A stretch of DNA of 64,000 nucleotides from Fredinandcohnia onubensis (GTDB lineage Bacteria; Bacillota; Bacilli; Bacillales; Bacillaceae_L): positions 124,001 through 188,000 of the forward strand of contig NZ_JAPSKV010000004.1 of assembly GCF_031181385.1 (NCBI RefSeq), in the 5' to 3' direction. The translations under genes were made by a program, and so were the position numbers. The notes beneath the pieces are model-generated. The model was given only the letters and a program-made list of their open reading frames with translations. It was not told the DNA's origin and did no database searches. Shown here piece after piece: positions 19,397 to 28,334 of this stretch (the stretch's first letter is position 1; each line of letters opens with the position of its first letter).

Positions 19397-20819
19397 GTTT
19401 CACTCGAGGCTACTATTTGCGATTATCTTTTTAATCATTATTGTCTTTCTATGTATGGGTTTTATGCTAGGGCAATTTATTAGTAGTCTTATCACGAATA
19501 GTGCAATGCATGGAACCTCGATTGAAGAAACAGTTCAGCAAGTCTGGATTGCCCTGACGATTTGCCTTGGTATCGCATTAATTATTATTCTCTCACTTAT
19601 TGTAAGAATCACGACTACCTATACAAAACCGATTGATTCAGCAACAAAAGCGGTTGAAGAACTTGCTAAGGGAGATTATCGTGCAAGAACCTATGAAGAC
19701 GATGTAAGTACAGCTGGGTTACTGGGCAAGTCCATCAATATCGTTGCTAGAAATATAGAAGAAATGACCAAATCCTATGAAATGCAGCATGACCGATTAC
19801 ATACCCTAATTGAAAATATGGGGAGCGGACTATTATTTATCGATAGTAAAGGATATATAAGTATTGTTAATCGTTCAACCAATGAGATCTTCAAGGTTGA
19901 TCAAGATGATTTATTGGGTCAACTTTATTATGAAGCTTTTACCCAAAAGGAAATTGTAAAGCTAGTCGAAGAGATCTTTATGACCGAACAAAAATTACGA
20001 AGACAAGTCCATCTGATGATTGGAAATGAACAAAAGGACTTTGAAGTATACGCTGCACCGGTACTAGGAGCGAAGGTAGAATGGAAGGGAGTTGTTCTTG
20101 TCTTTCACGATATTTCAAATCTGAAAAGGCTCGAACAGATGCGGAAGGATTTTGTTGCTAATGTATCTCATGAGCTTCGCACACCAATTACATCTATTAA
20201 AGGCTTTTCGGAAACTTTATTAGACGGTGCAATGAATGATAGGGACGTCTTAAAACAATTTTTAACTATTATCCTTGATGAAAGTCATCGTCTCCAGTTG
20301 CTCATTCAAGATTTATTGGATTTATCGAAAATGGAGAACAAAGGTTTTTCACTTAACCTTTCACAGGTTAATGTGAAAGAGCTCTTAGAAAATAGTATAC
20401 GGATGCTTAAATCCAAAGCAGTTGAACGGGAGATTCAATTAGAGCTTACTGTAGATGATGACACAACCGTAATCGATGGAGATATGGATAGGTTGAAGCA
20501 GGTATTTATCAATGTGATTAATAATGGTTTGTCCTACTCTCCAGATGGAGCTAAGGTTGAGGTAAAAGCATCAAACTTTGATGATTATGTTCAAATTAAA
20601 ATTATTGATACGGGGATTGGAATAGAAGAAAAAGAACTTCCTCGTATCTTTGAAAGGTTTTATCGCGTAGATAAAGCAAGGAGCCGCAATTCAGGCGGTA
20701 CAGGTTTGGGTCTTGCCATTGTAAAGCATATTATTGAGGCACATGAAGGGGCTGTTGAAGTAAACAGCAGAGTAGGGGAAGGAACGACTTTTACGTTCCG
20801 TTTAAAAAAGAGAATATAA
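19389..20819 (+). CDS. phoR: Sensor histidine kinase PhoR (short extracellular domain)
   Basis: A 476-residue kinase, about 100 residues shorter than B. subtilis PhoR (579). Two transmembrane helices (about 8-30 and 51-71) enclose a loop of only about 20 residues, so the usual extracytoplasmic PDC-like domain is missing. Then come HAMP (about 72-125), a PAS domain (about 135-240), HisKA with the phosphorylated H261 in FVANVSHELRTPITS, and HATPase with N, G1 (DTGIGI) and G2 (GGTGLGLAI) boxes. It overlaps phoP by 8 bases. Family knowledge says PhoR can sense through its PAS domain, which is intact. Confidence 0.95.
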   Translation: MNKFHSRLLFAIIFLIIIVFLCMGFMLGQFISSLITNSAMHGTSIEETVQQVWIALTICLGIALIIILSLIVRITTTYTKPIDSATKAVEELAKGDYRARTYEDDVSTAGLLGKSINIVARNIEEMTKSYEMQHDRLHTLIENMGSGLLFIDSKGYISIVNRSTNEIFKVDQDDLLGQLYYEAFTQKEIVKLVEEIFMTEQKLRRQVHLMIGNEQKDFEVYAAPVLGAKVEWKGVVLVFHDISNLKRLEQMRKDFVANVSHELRTPITSIKGFSETLLDGAMNDRDVLKQFLTIILDESHRLQLLIQDLLDLSKMENKGFSLNLSQVNVKELLENSIRMLKSKAVEREIQLELTVDDDTTVIDGDMDRLKQVFINVINNGLSYSPDGAKVEVKASNFDDYVQIKIIDTGIGIEEKELPRIFERFYRVDKARSRNSGGTGLGLAIVKHIIEAHEGAVEVNSRVGEGTTFTFRLKKRI

Positions 20820-20929
20820 TCCAGAGGCAGTCCTAATTTACAAAATGTTTACATTGGAAAAATATTCTCTTAATATACAAACCGTATGATGTATATGAGA
20901 ACCCCTTCATTCAGAAGGCCAAACTTTTT

Positions 20930-20964
20930 TGACAAGGACGTAATATCCTTGTCATTTTTTTTTA
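20930..20964 (+). terminator. Intrinsic terminator of phoPR
   Basis: TGACAAGGA (20930-20938) and TCCTTGTCA (20946-20954) form a 9-bp stem followed by a run of nine T residues. Confidence 0.92.
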
Positions 20965-21151
20965 CTGTATTCAGTATATGACTGAACAAAGTAAAAAAGC
21001 CTACGGCAGATGCCACAGATTTTCAAAGGTAACTTTTCGAGCAGTAGGATCAAAGACTAAAAACGCCACCTCCTGTGGCAACGTCTTTATGACCCACTTC
21101 CTGTGGGCCTAAAATCTGGGCGCAAATACGCCAAGGCGTATTTTGATAAAT
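20964..21151. repeat. Dispersed palindromic mosaic repeat, family B, copy 1
   Basis: This fills the gap between the phoPR terminator and hflK. It contains TTTACTGTATTCAGT / ACTGAACAAAGTAAA as a flanking inverted repeat, GCCTACGGCAGATGCCACAG, two small hairpins (GCCACCTCCTGTGGC near 21065 and CCCACTTCCTGTGGG near 21093) and AATACGCCAAGGCGTATT near 21125. The blocks recur at 38461-38625 and 56881-57077 in other combinations. No ORF is supported. Confidence 0.7.
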
Positions 21152-21214
21152 TTTGAAACCTTTTTACAAGATATTCGTATAAAACAATATAGCAATAAAT
21201 TGAGGGGGGAAAGC

Positions 21215-22183
21215 ATGGTTAGTTTAAAACGAATATATACGATTGTTGGACTAAGTGTGCTCGTTTTGATTTTAGGTGTCGTTGGTTTTACATCATGGTA
21301 CACCGTTGATGAATCAGAGCAAGCCATTATATTAACCTTTGGGAAAGCGGATGAAGGAATTACAGAGCCTGGCCTGCATTTTAAAATGCCATGGCCAATC
21401 CAAGATGTAGAGAAACTGCCTAAAACAACATTTAGTTTACAGTTTGGCTATGATCAAAAGGATGGCGAAATCACCGACGTGCCAAAGGATACAAAAATGA
21501 TTACCGGTGATGAAAATATTGTATTAGCAGATATGGTTGTTCAATGGCAAATTACCGATCCATCAAAATTCTTATTTAATTCTGAGGATCCTGAGCAAAT
21601 CCTATATAATTCTACATCTGCTTCTTTAAGAAGTATTATCGGAAGTTCAAAAATTGATGATGCGTTAACATCTGGTAAGGCGGAAATCGAAGCTGAGGTT
21701 AGAGATTTATTAGCTAGTCTATTAGAAAAATATGATATTGGGATTTCAGTAACGGCGGTAAAATTACAGGATGTTGAATTGCCGAATGATGAAGTTCGTA
21801 AGGCATTTACGAATGTAACAGATGCTCGTGAAACAATGAATACAAAAATAAATGAAGCGAATAAATATCGTAATCAAAAAATGAATGAGGCCAAAGGGGA
21901 AAAAGATGCCTTAATTTCACGTGCAGAAGGGGATAAAGCGGCTCGTATTGAAATTGCACGTGGGGATGTAGCCACATTTAATGCATTATATAACGAATAT
22001 GTGAAGAATCCAGACATTACTAGAAAACGTCTAGTTCTAGAAACATTAGATCAAGTTCTGCCAAATACTGAAATTTACATTATGAAGGATGACGGCAATA
22101 CTATGAAGTACTTGCCAATTCGTCCTCCTGGAAGCCAAGCACAGGTTCCTCCTGTAGAAACTGAAGGGAGTGGTAACCAATGA
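21215..22183 (+). CDS. hflK: HflK-like SPFH-domain protein (FtsH protease modulator)
   Basis: A 322-residue membrane-anchored protein with one N-terminal helix (about 8-28), then a band-7/SPFH domain (about 30-230) starting SWYTVDESEQAIILTFGK and carrying PGLHFKMPWPI, followed by a charged helical segment (ARETMNTKINEANKYRNQ) that assembles rings. HflK and HflC form a cage around FtsH in E. coli. The ATG at 21215 is chosen because GAGGGGGGA precedes it; the ORF extends to 21143 without a ribosome binding site. Its stop overlaps the hflC start (ATGA). B. subtilis lacks this pair. Confidence 0.88.
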   Translation: MVSLKRIYTIVGLSVLVLILGVVGFTSWYTVDESEQAIILTFGKADEGITEPGLHFKMPWPIQDVEKLPKTTFSLQFGYDQKDGEITDVPKDTKMITGDENIVLADMVVQWQITDPSKFLFNSEDPEQILYNSTSASLRSIIGSSKIDDALTSGKAEIEAEVRDLLASLLEKYDIGISVTAVKLQDVELPNDEVRKAFTNVTDARETMNTKINEANKYRNQKMNEAKGEKDALISRAEGDKAARIEIARGDVATFNALYNEYVKNPDITRKRLVLETLDQVLPNTEIYIMKDDGNTMKYLPIRPPGSQAQVPPVETEGSGNQ

Positions 22184-23109
22184 GTGAAAATGTTGTGGAC
22201 TTAAATGAAAAAAAGGGTTCCAATAATTTTAGCAAATATACAAAGGGTGGAATTGGCATCCTAATAGCTATCATCTTAATTGGAATTGTTATAATAAATA
22301 TTTTCATTGTAAGAGAAGGAGAATACAAAGTTGTTCGCCAATTTGGTGAGGTGGTCCGAATTGTAGATACACCAGGCCTTTCCTATAAAATTCCGTTTAT
22401 CCAGTCAGTTGAAACATTACCAAAATATCAAATGATTTATGATGTTGAAGAGGCTGAAATCAATACGAAAGATAAAAAGCGAATGATGATTGATAATTAT
22501 GCGGTTTGGCGTATCGAAGATCCAAAACAAATGATTTCGACAACAAGAACAGTTGTTAACGCAGAAGCAAAGCTTGATGAGTTCGTATATTCTGCCATTC
22601 GAACAGAGCTTGGAAATTTGAACTATGATGAAATTATTAACGATGAGAAATCTGAACGTGGTAGCCTTAATGACCGTATAACAGAAATTGTTAATAAAAA
22701 CCTTGAAGAAGATAAATATGGAATTGTTGTAACAGATATTCGGATGAAGCGTACCGATTTACCGGCAGAAAATGAACAATCTGTTTTTACGAGAATGATT
22801 TCTGAACGGGAATCAACAGCTCAAGAGTATCTTTCAAGAGGGGATGCTCAGAAAAATATTATTGAAGCACAAACGGATAAGGAAGTAAAGGAAATCATTG
22901 CAAAAGCACAAGCCGATGCGGAAGTTATTCGAAGCCAAGGGGAAGGAGAAGCAGCTCGTATATACAATGAGGCTTTCTCAAAGGACCCAGATTTCTATAA
23001 CCTATTCCGTACACTTGAATCCTATAAGACTACAATCGATGGGGAAACAGTTATCATTTTACCAGCTGACTCACCATATGCAAGATTGTTAATGGGATAT
23101 ACTGAATAA
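22180..23109 (+). CDS. hflC: HflC-like SPFH-domain protein (FtsH protease modulator)
   Basis: A 309-residue partner of HflK. A transmembrane helix at about residues 22-44 is followed by an SPFH domain (REGEYKVVRQFGEVVRI, PGLSYKIPFIQSVETLP) and a long helix rich in A, E, K and Q (AKAQADAEVIRSQGEGEAAR). The coding region starts four bases before the hflK stop, which implies coupled translation in equal amounts. A long, double-stem terminator follows before polA. Confidence 0.9.
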   Translation: MSENVVDLNEKKGSNNFSKYTKGGIGILIAIILIGIVIINIFIVREGEYKVVRQFGEVVRIVDTPGLSYKIPFIQSVETLPKYQMIYDVEEAEINTKDKKRMMIDNYAVWRIEDPKQMISTTRTVVNAEAKLDEFVYSAIRTELGNLNYDEIINDEKSERGSLNDRITEIVNKNLEEDKYGIVVTDIRMKRTDLPAENEQSVFTRMISERESTAQEYLSRGDAQKNIIEAQTDKEVKEIIAKAQADAEVIRSQGEGEAARIYNEAFSKDPDFYNLFRTLESYKTTIDGETVIILPADSPYARLLMGYTE

Positions 23110-23116
23110 CAATTAG

Positions 23117-23188
23117 GTAGCCGTTATTTTTCAATCTGTTCATGACATGATAAAATGAACAGTAGGAAAATAACGGCTACTTTTTTGA
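23117..23188 (+). terminator. Complex terminator of hflKC
   Basis: GTAGCCGTTATTTT (23117-23130) pairs with AAAATAACGGCTAC (23167-23180), 14 bp, and an inner stem CTGTTCAT/ATGAACAG (23136-23143 and 23155-23162) stacks inside. A T run follows. Confidence 0.88.
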
Positions 23189-23249
23189 TGATTTAAGGGA
23201 TGTGTAGCATGGAAGGTCCGAATGCCGTAATAGAAGGGAAGGATTTTTC

Positions 23250-25880
23250 TTGGATAAAAAGATTGTCTTAGTGGATGGAAATAGTATCGCATATCGTGCA
23301 TTTTTTGCCCTACCACTTCTTAATAATGATAAGGGTGTACATACCAATGCCATTTATGGCTTTACCATGATTTTAAATCGAATCCTTGAACAGGAGAAAC
23401 CGACACATATATTAGTAGCCTTTGATGCAGGCAAAACAACATTCAGACATAGTACGTTTAGCGAATACAAAGGTGGCAGACAAAAAACACCTCCTGAGCT
23501 TTCGGAGCAGTTTCCATTTTTACGTGAATTGCTTGATGCATACAAGATTGCCAGATATGAGTTAGAAAACTATGAAGCAGATGACATCATCGGAACTTTA
23601 TCTCTTCAAGCTGAAAAAGAAGGCTTCAAGGTTAAAGTTATTACAGGTGATAAAGACTTAACACAGCTAGCCTCAGAACAGATAACAGTAGATATAACGA
23701 AAAAAGGGATCACAGATGTAGATTCTTACACTCCTGAGTTTATTAAGGAGAAGTATGGGATTACACCTGAACGAATAATTGACATGAAAGGGCTAATGGG
23801 CGATAACTCTGATAACATTCCAGGTGTCCCTGGTGTCGGCGAAAAAACAGCACTGAAATTATTGCAGGAGTTCAATACATTAGAAGAACTATTAGACTCA
23901 ATCGACAAGGTGAGTGGGAAAAAGCTAAAAGAAAAACTTGAGGAAAATAAAGACCAAGCGATCATGAGTAAGCAGCTTGCGACTATCTATCGTGAAGCCC
24001 CAATTGAAATTGGAATTTCTGAACTGGAATATAACGGCTATGATGGTGATAAAGTCACAAAACTATTCAAAGAGCTCGGATTTAATTCCTTACTCGATAA
24101 GGTTGGGGGTAGCGAGTCGAATGAGGACAAGCCTTTAGAAAAGATCTCCTATAAAATCGTCGATGAAATTACTGAAGATGTGTTAACAACTAAATCTTCT
24201 TTAATTGTGGAAGTGCTTGATGAAAGTTATCATAAGGCAGACATCCAAGGATTTTCAATTTCAAACGAAAATGGAAATTATTATATACCCACAAAGTTAG
24301 CCCTCGAATCAGAGGCTTTTCAACAGTGGGCAAACGACAGTGAGAAAAAGAAAATCGTTTTTGATGCAAAGAAATCAATTGTGGCTTTGAGATGGAAGGG
24401 AATCAATCTACAGGGAATTGACTTTGATTGTTTAATTGCATCTTATATTTTAAATCCGTCTGACTCGACTGAAGATGTTGCTGCAGTGGCAAAATTAAAG
24501 GGAATAACAGATGTACAATCTGATGAAGCAGTGTACGGTAAAGGAGCCAAACAAAGCATTCCTAACGAAGAAATTCTTTCCGAACACATAGTGAGAAAAG
24601 CAATTAGCCTTACAAAATTAAAAGACTTGTTCTTGCATGAACTCCAAGAAAATGAGCAATATGAACTTTTTACTGATTTGGAAATGCCGTTATCTCTAAT
24701 CCTTGCAGACATGGAATCGATAGGGGTAAAGGTCGATGTTGAACGTTTAAAAGGAATGGGCGAAGAGTTAAAGGAACACCTTCAGGAGCTTGAACAAAAA
24801 ATTTATGAACTGGCTGGAGAGGAGTTTAATATTAATTCTCCTAAGCAGCTAGGTGTCATTCTTTTTGAAAAGCTTCAACTAACTGTGTACAAGAAAACAA
24901 AAACGGGGTATTCCACTTCCGCTGATATCCTTGAGAAACTGGCTAAAGAACATGAAATAATTGAATATATCTTGCACTATCGTCAAATTGGTAAGCTTCA
25001 ATCTACCTATATTGAAGGCTTATTAAAGGTTGTGCATGAAGATACTTGTAAGGTTCATACTCGATTCCAGCAAGCTTTGACGCAAACTGGAAGACTAAGT
25101 TCGACAGACCCGAACCTGCAAAACATTCCAATTCGCTTGGAAGAAGGAAGAAAGATCAGACAAGCTTTCGTCCCTTCACAAAAGGATTGGTTTATATTTG
25201 CGGCTGACTATTCCCAGATTGAACTAAGGGTATTAGCCCATATTGCCAATGATGAAAATCTGATTAGTGCCTTTACGAATGATCTGGACATTCATACAAA
25301 GACTGCCATGGACGTGTTCCATGTAACTGAAGAGGAAGTAACCTCCAATATGCGTCGTCAGGCAAAGGCTGTAAATTTTGGGATTGTGTACGGAATTAGT
25401 GATTTCGGATTGTCTCAGAATCTTGGAATCACCCGGAAGGAAGCAGGACATTTTATTGAACGTTATTTTGCAAGCTTTCCAGGTGTTAAGGAATATATGG
25501 AGGAAATTGTTGAGGACGTAAGGCAGAAAGGATATGTATCTACGCTTCTTCATAGAAGAAGATACATTCCTGAAATTACAGCTCGTAACTTTAATGTTCG
25601 TAGCTTTGCTGAAAGAACAGCAATGAATACTCCAATCCAAGGAAGTGCAGCTGATATCATCAAGAAAGCAATGATTGACATGGCGGAAAGATTAAAAGCA
25701 GAAAAGCTTCAAGCGAAGTTGCTATTACAAGTACATGATGAATTGATCTTCGAAGTACCAGAAGAAGAAATTGAGACTTTAAAGAAGATTGTGCCTGAAG
25801 TAATGGAAAATGCTATTTCCTTGAAAGTACCTTTAAAGGTTGATTATGAATACGGTAAGACTTGGTATGATGCCAAGTAA
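23250..25880 (+). CDS. polA: DNA polymerase I
   Basis: An 876-residue family A polymerase (880 in B. subtilis). The N-terminal 5' nuclease (about 1-290) has VDGNSIAYRAFFALP and VITGDKDLTQLAS. The middle exonuclease-like domain (about 300-470) lacks the DxE catalytic pair (SLIVEVLDESY instead), so it is non-proofreading as in other Bacillus enzymes. The polymerase (475-876) has motif A ADYSQIELRVLAHIA, motif B RRQAKAVNFGIVYG and motif C QVHDELIFEVP. The start is TTG with AGAAGGGAAGGA before it. It is followed 21 bases later by mutM, a repair operon. Confidence 0.97.
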   Translation: MDKKIVLVDGNSIAYRAFFALPLLNNDKGVHTNAIYGFTMILNRILEQEKPTHILVAFDAGKTTFRHSTFSEYKGGRQKTPPELSEQFPFLRELLDAYKIARYELENYEADDIIGTLSLQAEKEGFKVKVITGDKDLTQLASEQITVDITKKGITDVDSYTPEFIKEKYGITPERIIDMKGLMGDNSDNIPGVPGVGEKTALKLLQEFNTLEELLDSIDKVSGKKLKEKLEENKDQAIMSKQLATIYREAPIEIGISELEYNGYDGDKVTKLFKELGFNSLLDKVGGSESNEDKPLEKISYKIVDEITEDVLTTKSSLIVEVLDESYHKADIQGFSISNENGNYYIPTKLALESEAFQQWANDSEKKKIVFDAKKSIVALRWKGINLQGIDFDCLIASYILNPSDSTEDVAAVAKLKGITDVQSDEAVYGKGAKQSIPNEEILSEHIVRKAISLTKLKDLFLHELQENEQYELFTDLEMPLSLILADMESIGVKVDVERLKGMGEELKEHLQELEQKIYELAGEEFNINSPKQLGVILFEKLQLTVYKKTKTGYSTSADILEKLAKEHEIIEYILHYRQIGKLQSTYIEGLLKVVHEDTCKVHTRFQQALTQTGRLSSTDPNLQNIPIRLEEGRKIRQAFVPSQKDWFIFAADYSQIELRVLAHIANDENLISAFTNDLDIHTKTAMDVFHVTEEEVTSNMRRQAKAVNFGIVYGISDFGLSQNLGITRKEAGHFIERYFASFPGVKEYMEEIVEDVRQKGYVSTLLHRRRYIPEITARNFNVRSFAERTAMNTPIQGSAADIIKKAMIDMAERLKAEKLQAKLLLQVHDELIFEVPEEEIETLKKIVPEVMENAISLKVPLKVDYEYGKTWYDAK

Positions 25881-25901
25881 GTTGAAAAAGGATGTGATCA
25901 T

Positions 25902-26744
25902 ATGCCAGAGTTACCCGAAGTCGAGACCGTTCGGCGCACGTTAACCAAGCTTGTAAATGGCAAAACAATTGAAAAGGTAACGGTTTTATGGTCAAAAATC
26001 ATCAAAAAACCGGAAGAACCAGAGCAGTTTTGTGATGCACTTCGTGGACAGACGATTCATGATGTGGACAGAAGAGGTAAATTTTTAAAGTTTATATTAG
26101 ATGATTACGTTATGGTTTCACATTTACGTATGGAAGGCAGGTACGGGCTCTACGATAAAGAAGAACTTTATGACAAACACACACATGTATTGTTCACTTT
26201 TACTGATGGAACCGAGCTGCGTTATCGAGACGTTCGGAAATTTGGTACGATGCATTTATTTAAAAAAGGCGAAGAAGAGAAGAGCCTACCTTTATCTCAA
26301 TTAGGACCAGAGCCATTTTCAAAAGAATTTTCATTAAAATATTTAGAAGAAAAGCTATCTAAGACCAACCGCAAAATTAAGGTCGCGCTGCTTGATCAAA
26401 CAAAGGTCGTAGGGCTTGGGAATATATATGTTGATGAGGCACTGTTTAGAGCGGGCATTTACCCAGAACGTGCAGCCAATTCCCTAACCAAAAAGGAATT
26501 GAAAATACTCCACCATGAGATCATTCAAACACTGAGTGAAGCTGTCGAAAAAGGTGGAAGTACAATACGTTCTTACGTTAATACGCAAGGTGAAATTGGG
26601 ATGTTCCAATTGCAACTCTTTGTATATGGTCAAAACGGTAAAGCATGTCAAACATGTGGAACAGAAATTGAAAAAACAGTTGTCGGTGGCAGAGGCACCC
26701 ATTTTTGCCCAAAATGCCAGACGAACAAAAAGAGAATAAAATAA
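25902..26744 (+). CDS. mutM: Formamidopyrimidine-DNA glycosylase
   Basis: A 280-residue base-excision repair enzyme that removes 8-oxoguanine and FapyG. The N-terminus MPELPEVETVRR carries the catalytic P2 and E3, DRRGKFLKF the conserved lysine, GLGNIYVDEALFRAGIYP the H2TH region, and a C-terminal zinc finger uses CQTCGTEIEK and FCPKCQ. It sits between polA and ytaF in an apparent polA-mutM unit. Confidence 0.97.
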   Translation: MPELPEVETVRRTLTKLVNGKTIEKVTVLWSKIIKKPEEPEQFCDALRGQTIHDVDRRGKFLKFILDDYVMVSHLRMEGRYGLYDKEELYDKHTHVLFTFTDGTELRYRDVRKFGTMHLFKKGEEEKSLPLSQLGPEPFSKEFSLKYLEEKLSKTNRKIKVALLDQTKVVGLGNIYVDEALFRAGIYPERAANSLTKKELKILHHEIIQTLSEAVEKGGSTIRSYVNTQGEIGMFQLQLFVYGQNGKACQTCGTEIEKTVVGGRGTHFCPKCQTNKKRIK

Positions 26745-26800
26745 TGTATATAAATTCGATGTGTCATTTTTATCTGACTTTTTGACAACCTATGGACATT

Positions 26801-26829
26801 TCACATGAAATGGGCTCCCTCCATATACT
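26801..26829 (+). promoter_or_regulatory. Possible SigE-type promoter before ytaF
   Basis: TCACATG, 14 bases, CATATACT has the spacing and -10 of a SigE promoter; the -35 is weaker than the one at ytrH. A sporulation gene downstream makes it plausible. Confidence 0.35.
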
Positions 26830-26863
26830 ATCTTAGCAATCGATAGGAAGGAGACTCTGTGAG

Positions 26864-27499
26864 ATGTCCCAATTGGCATCACTTGTTTTATTAGCATTTG
26901 CAGTAAGCTTGGATAGTTTTAGTGTTGGATTCACATATGGTATGAGGAAAATGAAAATACCTTTTAAATCAATCATTACAATTGCATGTTGTTCAGCAGT
27001 AACGATGGCAGCCGCCATGGGATTAGGAAAGTCAATTGCGTTATTGCTATCGCCTGCAATCGCTGATCGACTGGGTGGTATTGTACTCATGTTAATTGGT
27101 GTCTGGGTATTGTTTCAGTTTTTTCGACCAGCCTCCCAAGCATCTGAACAAAATGAAGAAAAACTATTAGTGAAAGTTGAAATAAAATCACTTGGACTTG
27201 TTATTAATATTTTGAAGAAGCCAATGGTTGCTGACCTTGATAAATCAGGAACGATTACTGGTTTTGAAGCATTTTTATTAGGGCTTGCCCTTTCTCTAGA
27301 TGCTTTTGGGGCCGGAATCGGTGCAGCTTTATTAGGCTTTTCTCCGTTGGTCATGGCTTTGTTGGTTGCCGTGATGAGCTCGCTTTTTGTTTATACGGGT
27401 ATAAAAAGCGGTGCTGTTTTTTCAAAGAAAAGATGGGTTCAAAAATTTTCATTTTTACCTGGAATCTTACTGATTTTAATTGGTATATGGAAATTCTAA
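26864..27499 (+). CDS. ytaF: Sporulation membrane protein YtaF (MntP-like)
   Basis: A 211-residue protein with two three-helix repeats: AFAVSLDSFSVGFTYG at the N-terminus and GLALSLDAFGAGIGAALLG in the C-terminal half, each with the SLDxF motif of the MntP/YtaF families. A charged loop of about 50 residues separates them. Family knowledge places it in sporulation; MntP relatives export manganese, so metal transport is possible but unproven. AAGGAG lies 11 bases before the ATG. A SigE-like promoter may allow separate expression within the polA-coaE string. Confidence 0.85.
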   Translation: MSQLASLVLLAFAVSLDSFSVGFTYGMRKMKIPFKSIITIACCSAVTMAAAMGLGKSIALLLSPAIADRLGGIVLMLIGVWVLFQFFRPASQASEQNEEKLLVKVEIKSLGLVINILKKPMVADLDKSGTITGFEAFLLGLALSLDAFGAGIGAALLGFSPLVMALLVAVMSSLFVYTGIKSGAVFSKKRWVQKFSFLPGILLILIGIWKF

Positions 27500-27527
27500 A
27501 ATAAAACGCAATAGGGAGATTGGATAC

Positions 27528-28130
27528 GTGGCATTAACAATCGGATTAACAGGTGGAATTGCAAGTGGAAAAAGTACAGTATCACAGATGTTCAAAGAGG
27601 CAGGAATTGTTGTCGTAGATGCAGACGTTATAGCACGTAAAGTGGTTGAGGTTGGAGAAGAAGCATATGAACAAATTGTTCAATCATTTGGTAAGGACAT
27701 TCTATTACCTGACGAGACGATTGACAGGCAAAAATTAGGATCGGTCGTCTTTTTCGATGAAGAGAAACGATTGCTACTAAACTCAATTGTTCATCCTGCT
27801 GTTCGAAAACAAATGCTGAAAGAAAAAGAAGAACACCTTAACAATGGGGAAGAAACCGTTATATTGGATATTCCGTTGTTATTTGAAAGTAAGTTAACTG
27901 CATTAGTTGATCGTACCCTACTTGTCTATGTTGATTATGAGACACAATTAGCACGCCTAATGAATCGAAATAATCTCACCAAGGGGGAAGCAGAAGCGAG
28001 GATCCAATCACAAATGCCGCTTAAAGATAAAATTCAACTTGCAGATGCTGTAATTGATAACAATAATACTATTGAGGCTACAAAGGAACAGTTATACGAA
28101 ATTTGCAAGCAATGGGGTATAAAACTATAA
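27528..28130 (+). CDS. coaE: Dephospho-CoA kinase
   Basis: A 200-residue P-loop kinase that phosphorylates dephospho-CoA in the last step of CoA synthesis. The P-loop GLTGGIASGKSTVS is at residues 5-18; DADVIARKVVE, the substrate-binding DIPLLFE and the lid segment RNNLTKGEAEARI follow. The ORF runs from 27480 overlapping ytaF, but GTG at 27528 gives the standard MALTIGLTGG start with AGGGAG upstream. It ends the polA-mutM-ytaF-coaE series at a strong terminator. Confidence 0.96.
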   Translation: MALTIGLTGGIASGKSTVSQMFKEAGIVVVDADVIARKVVEVGEEAYEQIVQSFGKDILLPDETIDRQKLGSVVFFDEEKRLLLNSIVHPAVRKQMLKEKEEHLNNGEETVILDIPLLFESKLTALVDRTLLVYVDYETQLARLMNRNNLTKGEAEARIQSQMPLKDKIQLADAVIDNNNTIEATKEQLYEICKQWGIKL

Positions 28131-28137
28131 GATTATC

Positions 28138-28169
28138 AAAGGTATCTCTAATAAGAGATACCTTTTTTT
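28138..28169 (+). terminator. Intrinsic terminator of coaE
   Basis: AAAGGTATCTCT (28138-28149) and AGAGATACCTTT (28154-28165) pair perfectly, followed by more T residues. Confidence 0.92.
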
Positions 28170-28253
28170 ATGCTTTAAGTAGGTCGAATAACCAAAGAGA
28201 AATAACCAAAAAGACGTATAAATGACCATTTTTATAAAAAAGTGAATTAAAGT

Positions 28254-28282
28254 GTTACATATGTGTTTTAATGTGTTATACT
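28254..28282 (+). promoter_or_regulatory. gapB promoter with overlapping CcpN box
   Basis: GTTACA (28254-28259), a 17-bp spacer and TATACT (28277-28282) form a SigA promoter. The 11-mer TGTGTTATACT (28272-28282) covering the -10 matches all positions of the CcpN consensus TRTGHYATAYW. In B. subtilis CcpN represses gapB and pckA during glycolysis. Confidence 0.8.
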
Positions 28283-28305
28283 AATCGTAGAAATTAACAA
28301 TAAAA

Positions 28306-28316
28306 AGTATAACATA
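28306..28316 (-). promoter_or_regulatory. Second CcpN box at gapB, inverted
   Basis: The reverse complement reads TATGTTATACT, again a full match to TRTGHYATAYW, in opposite orientation about 24 bases downstream of the first box. Paired sites fit the known CcpN binding mode. Confidence 0.75.
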
Positions 28317-28334
28317 TATCGTGGAGGGGTTTTG

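Noticed and set aside
21109-21327. Minus-strand 72-aa ORF across the family B repeat and hflK
   Set aside because: Shadow of the repeat and the hflK start; no ribosome binding site.
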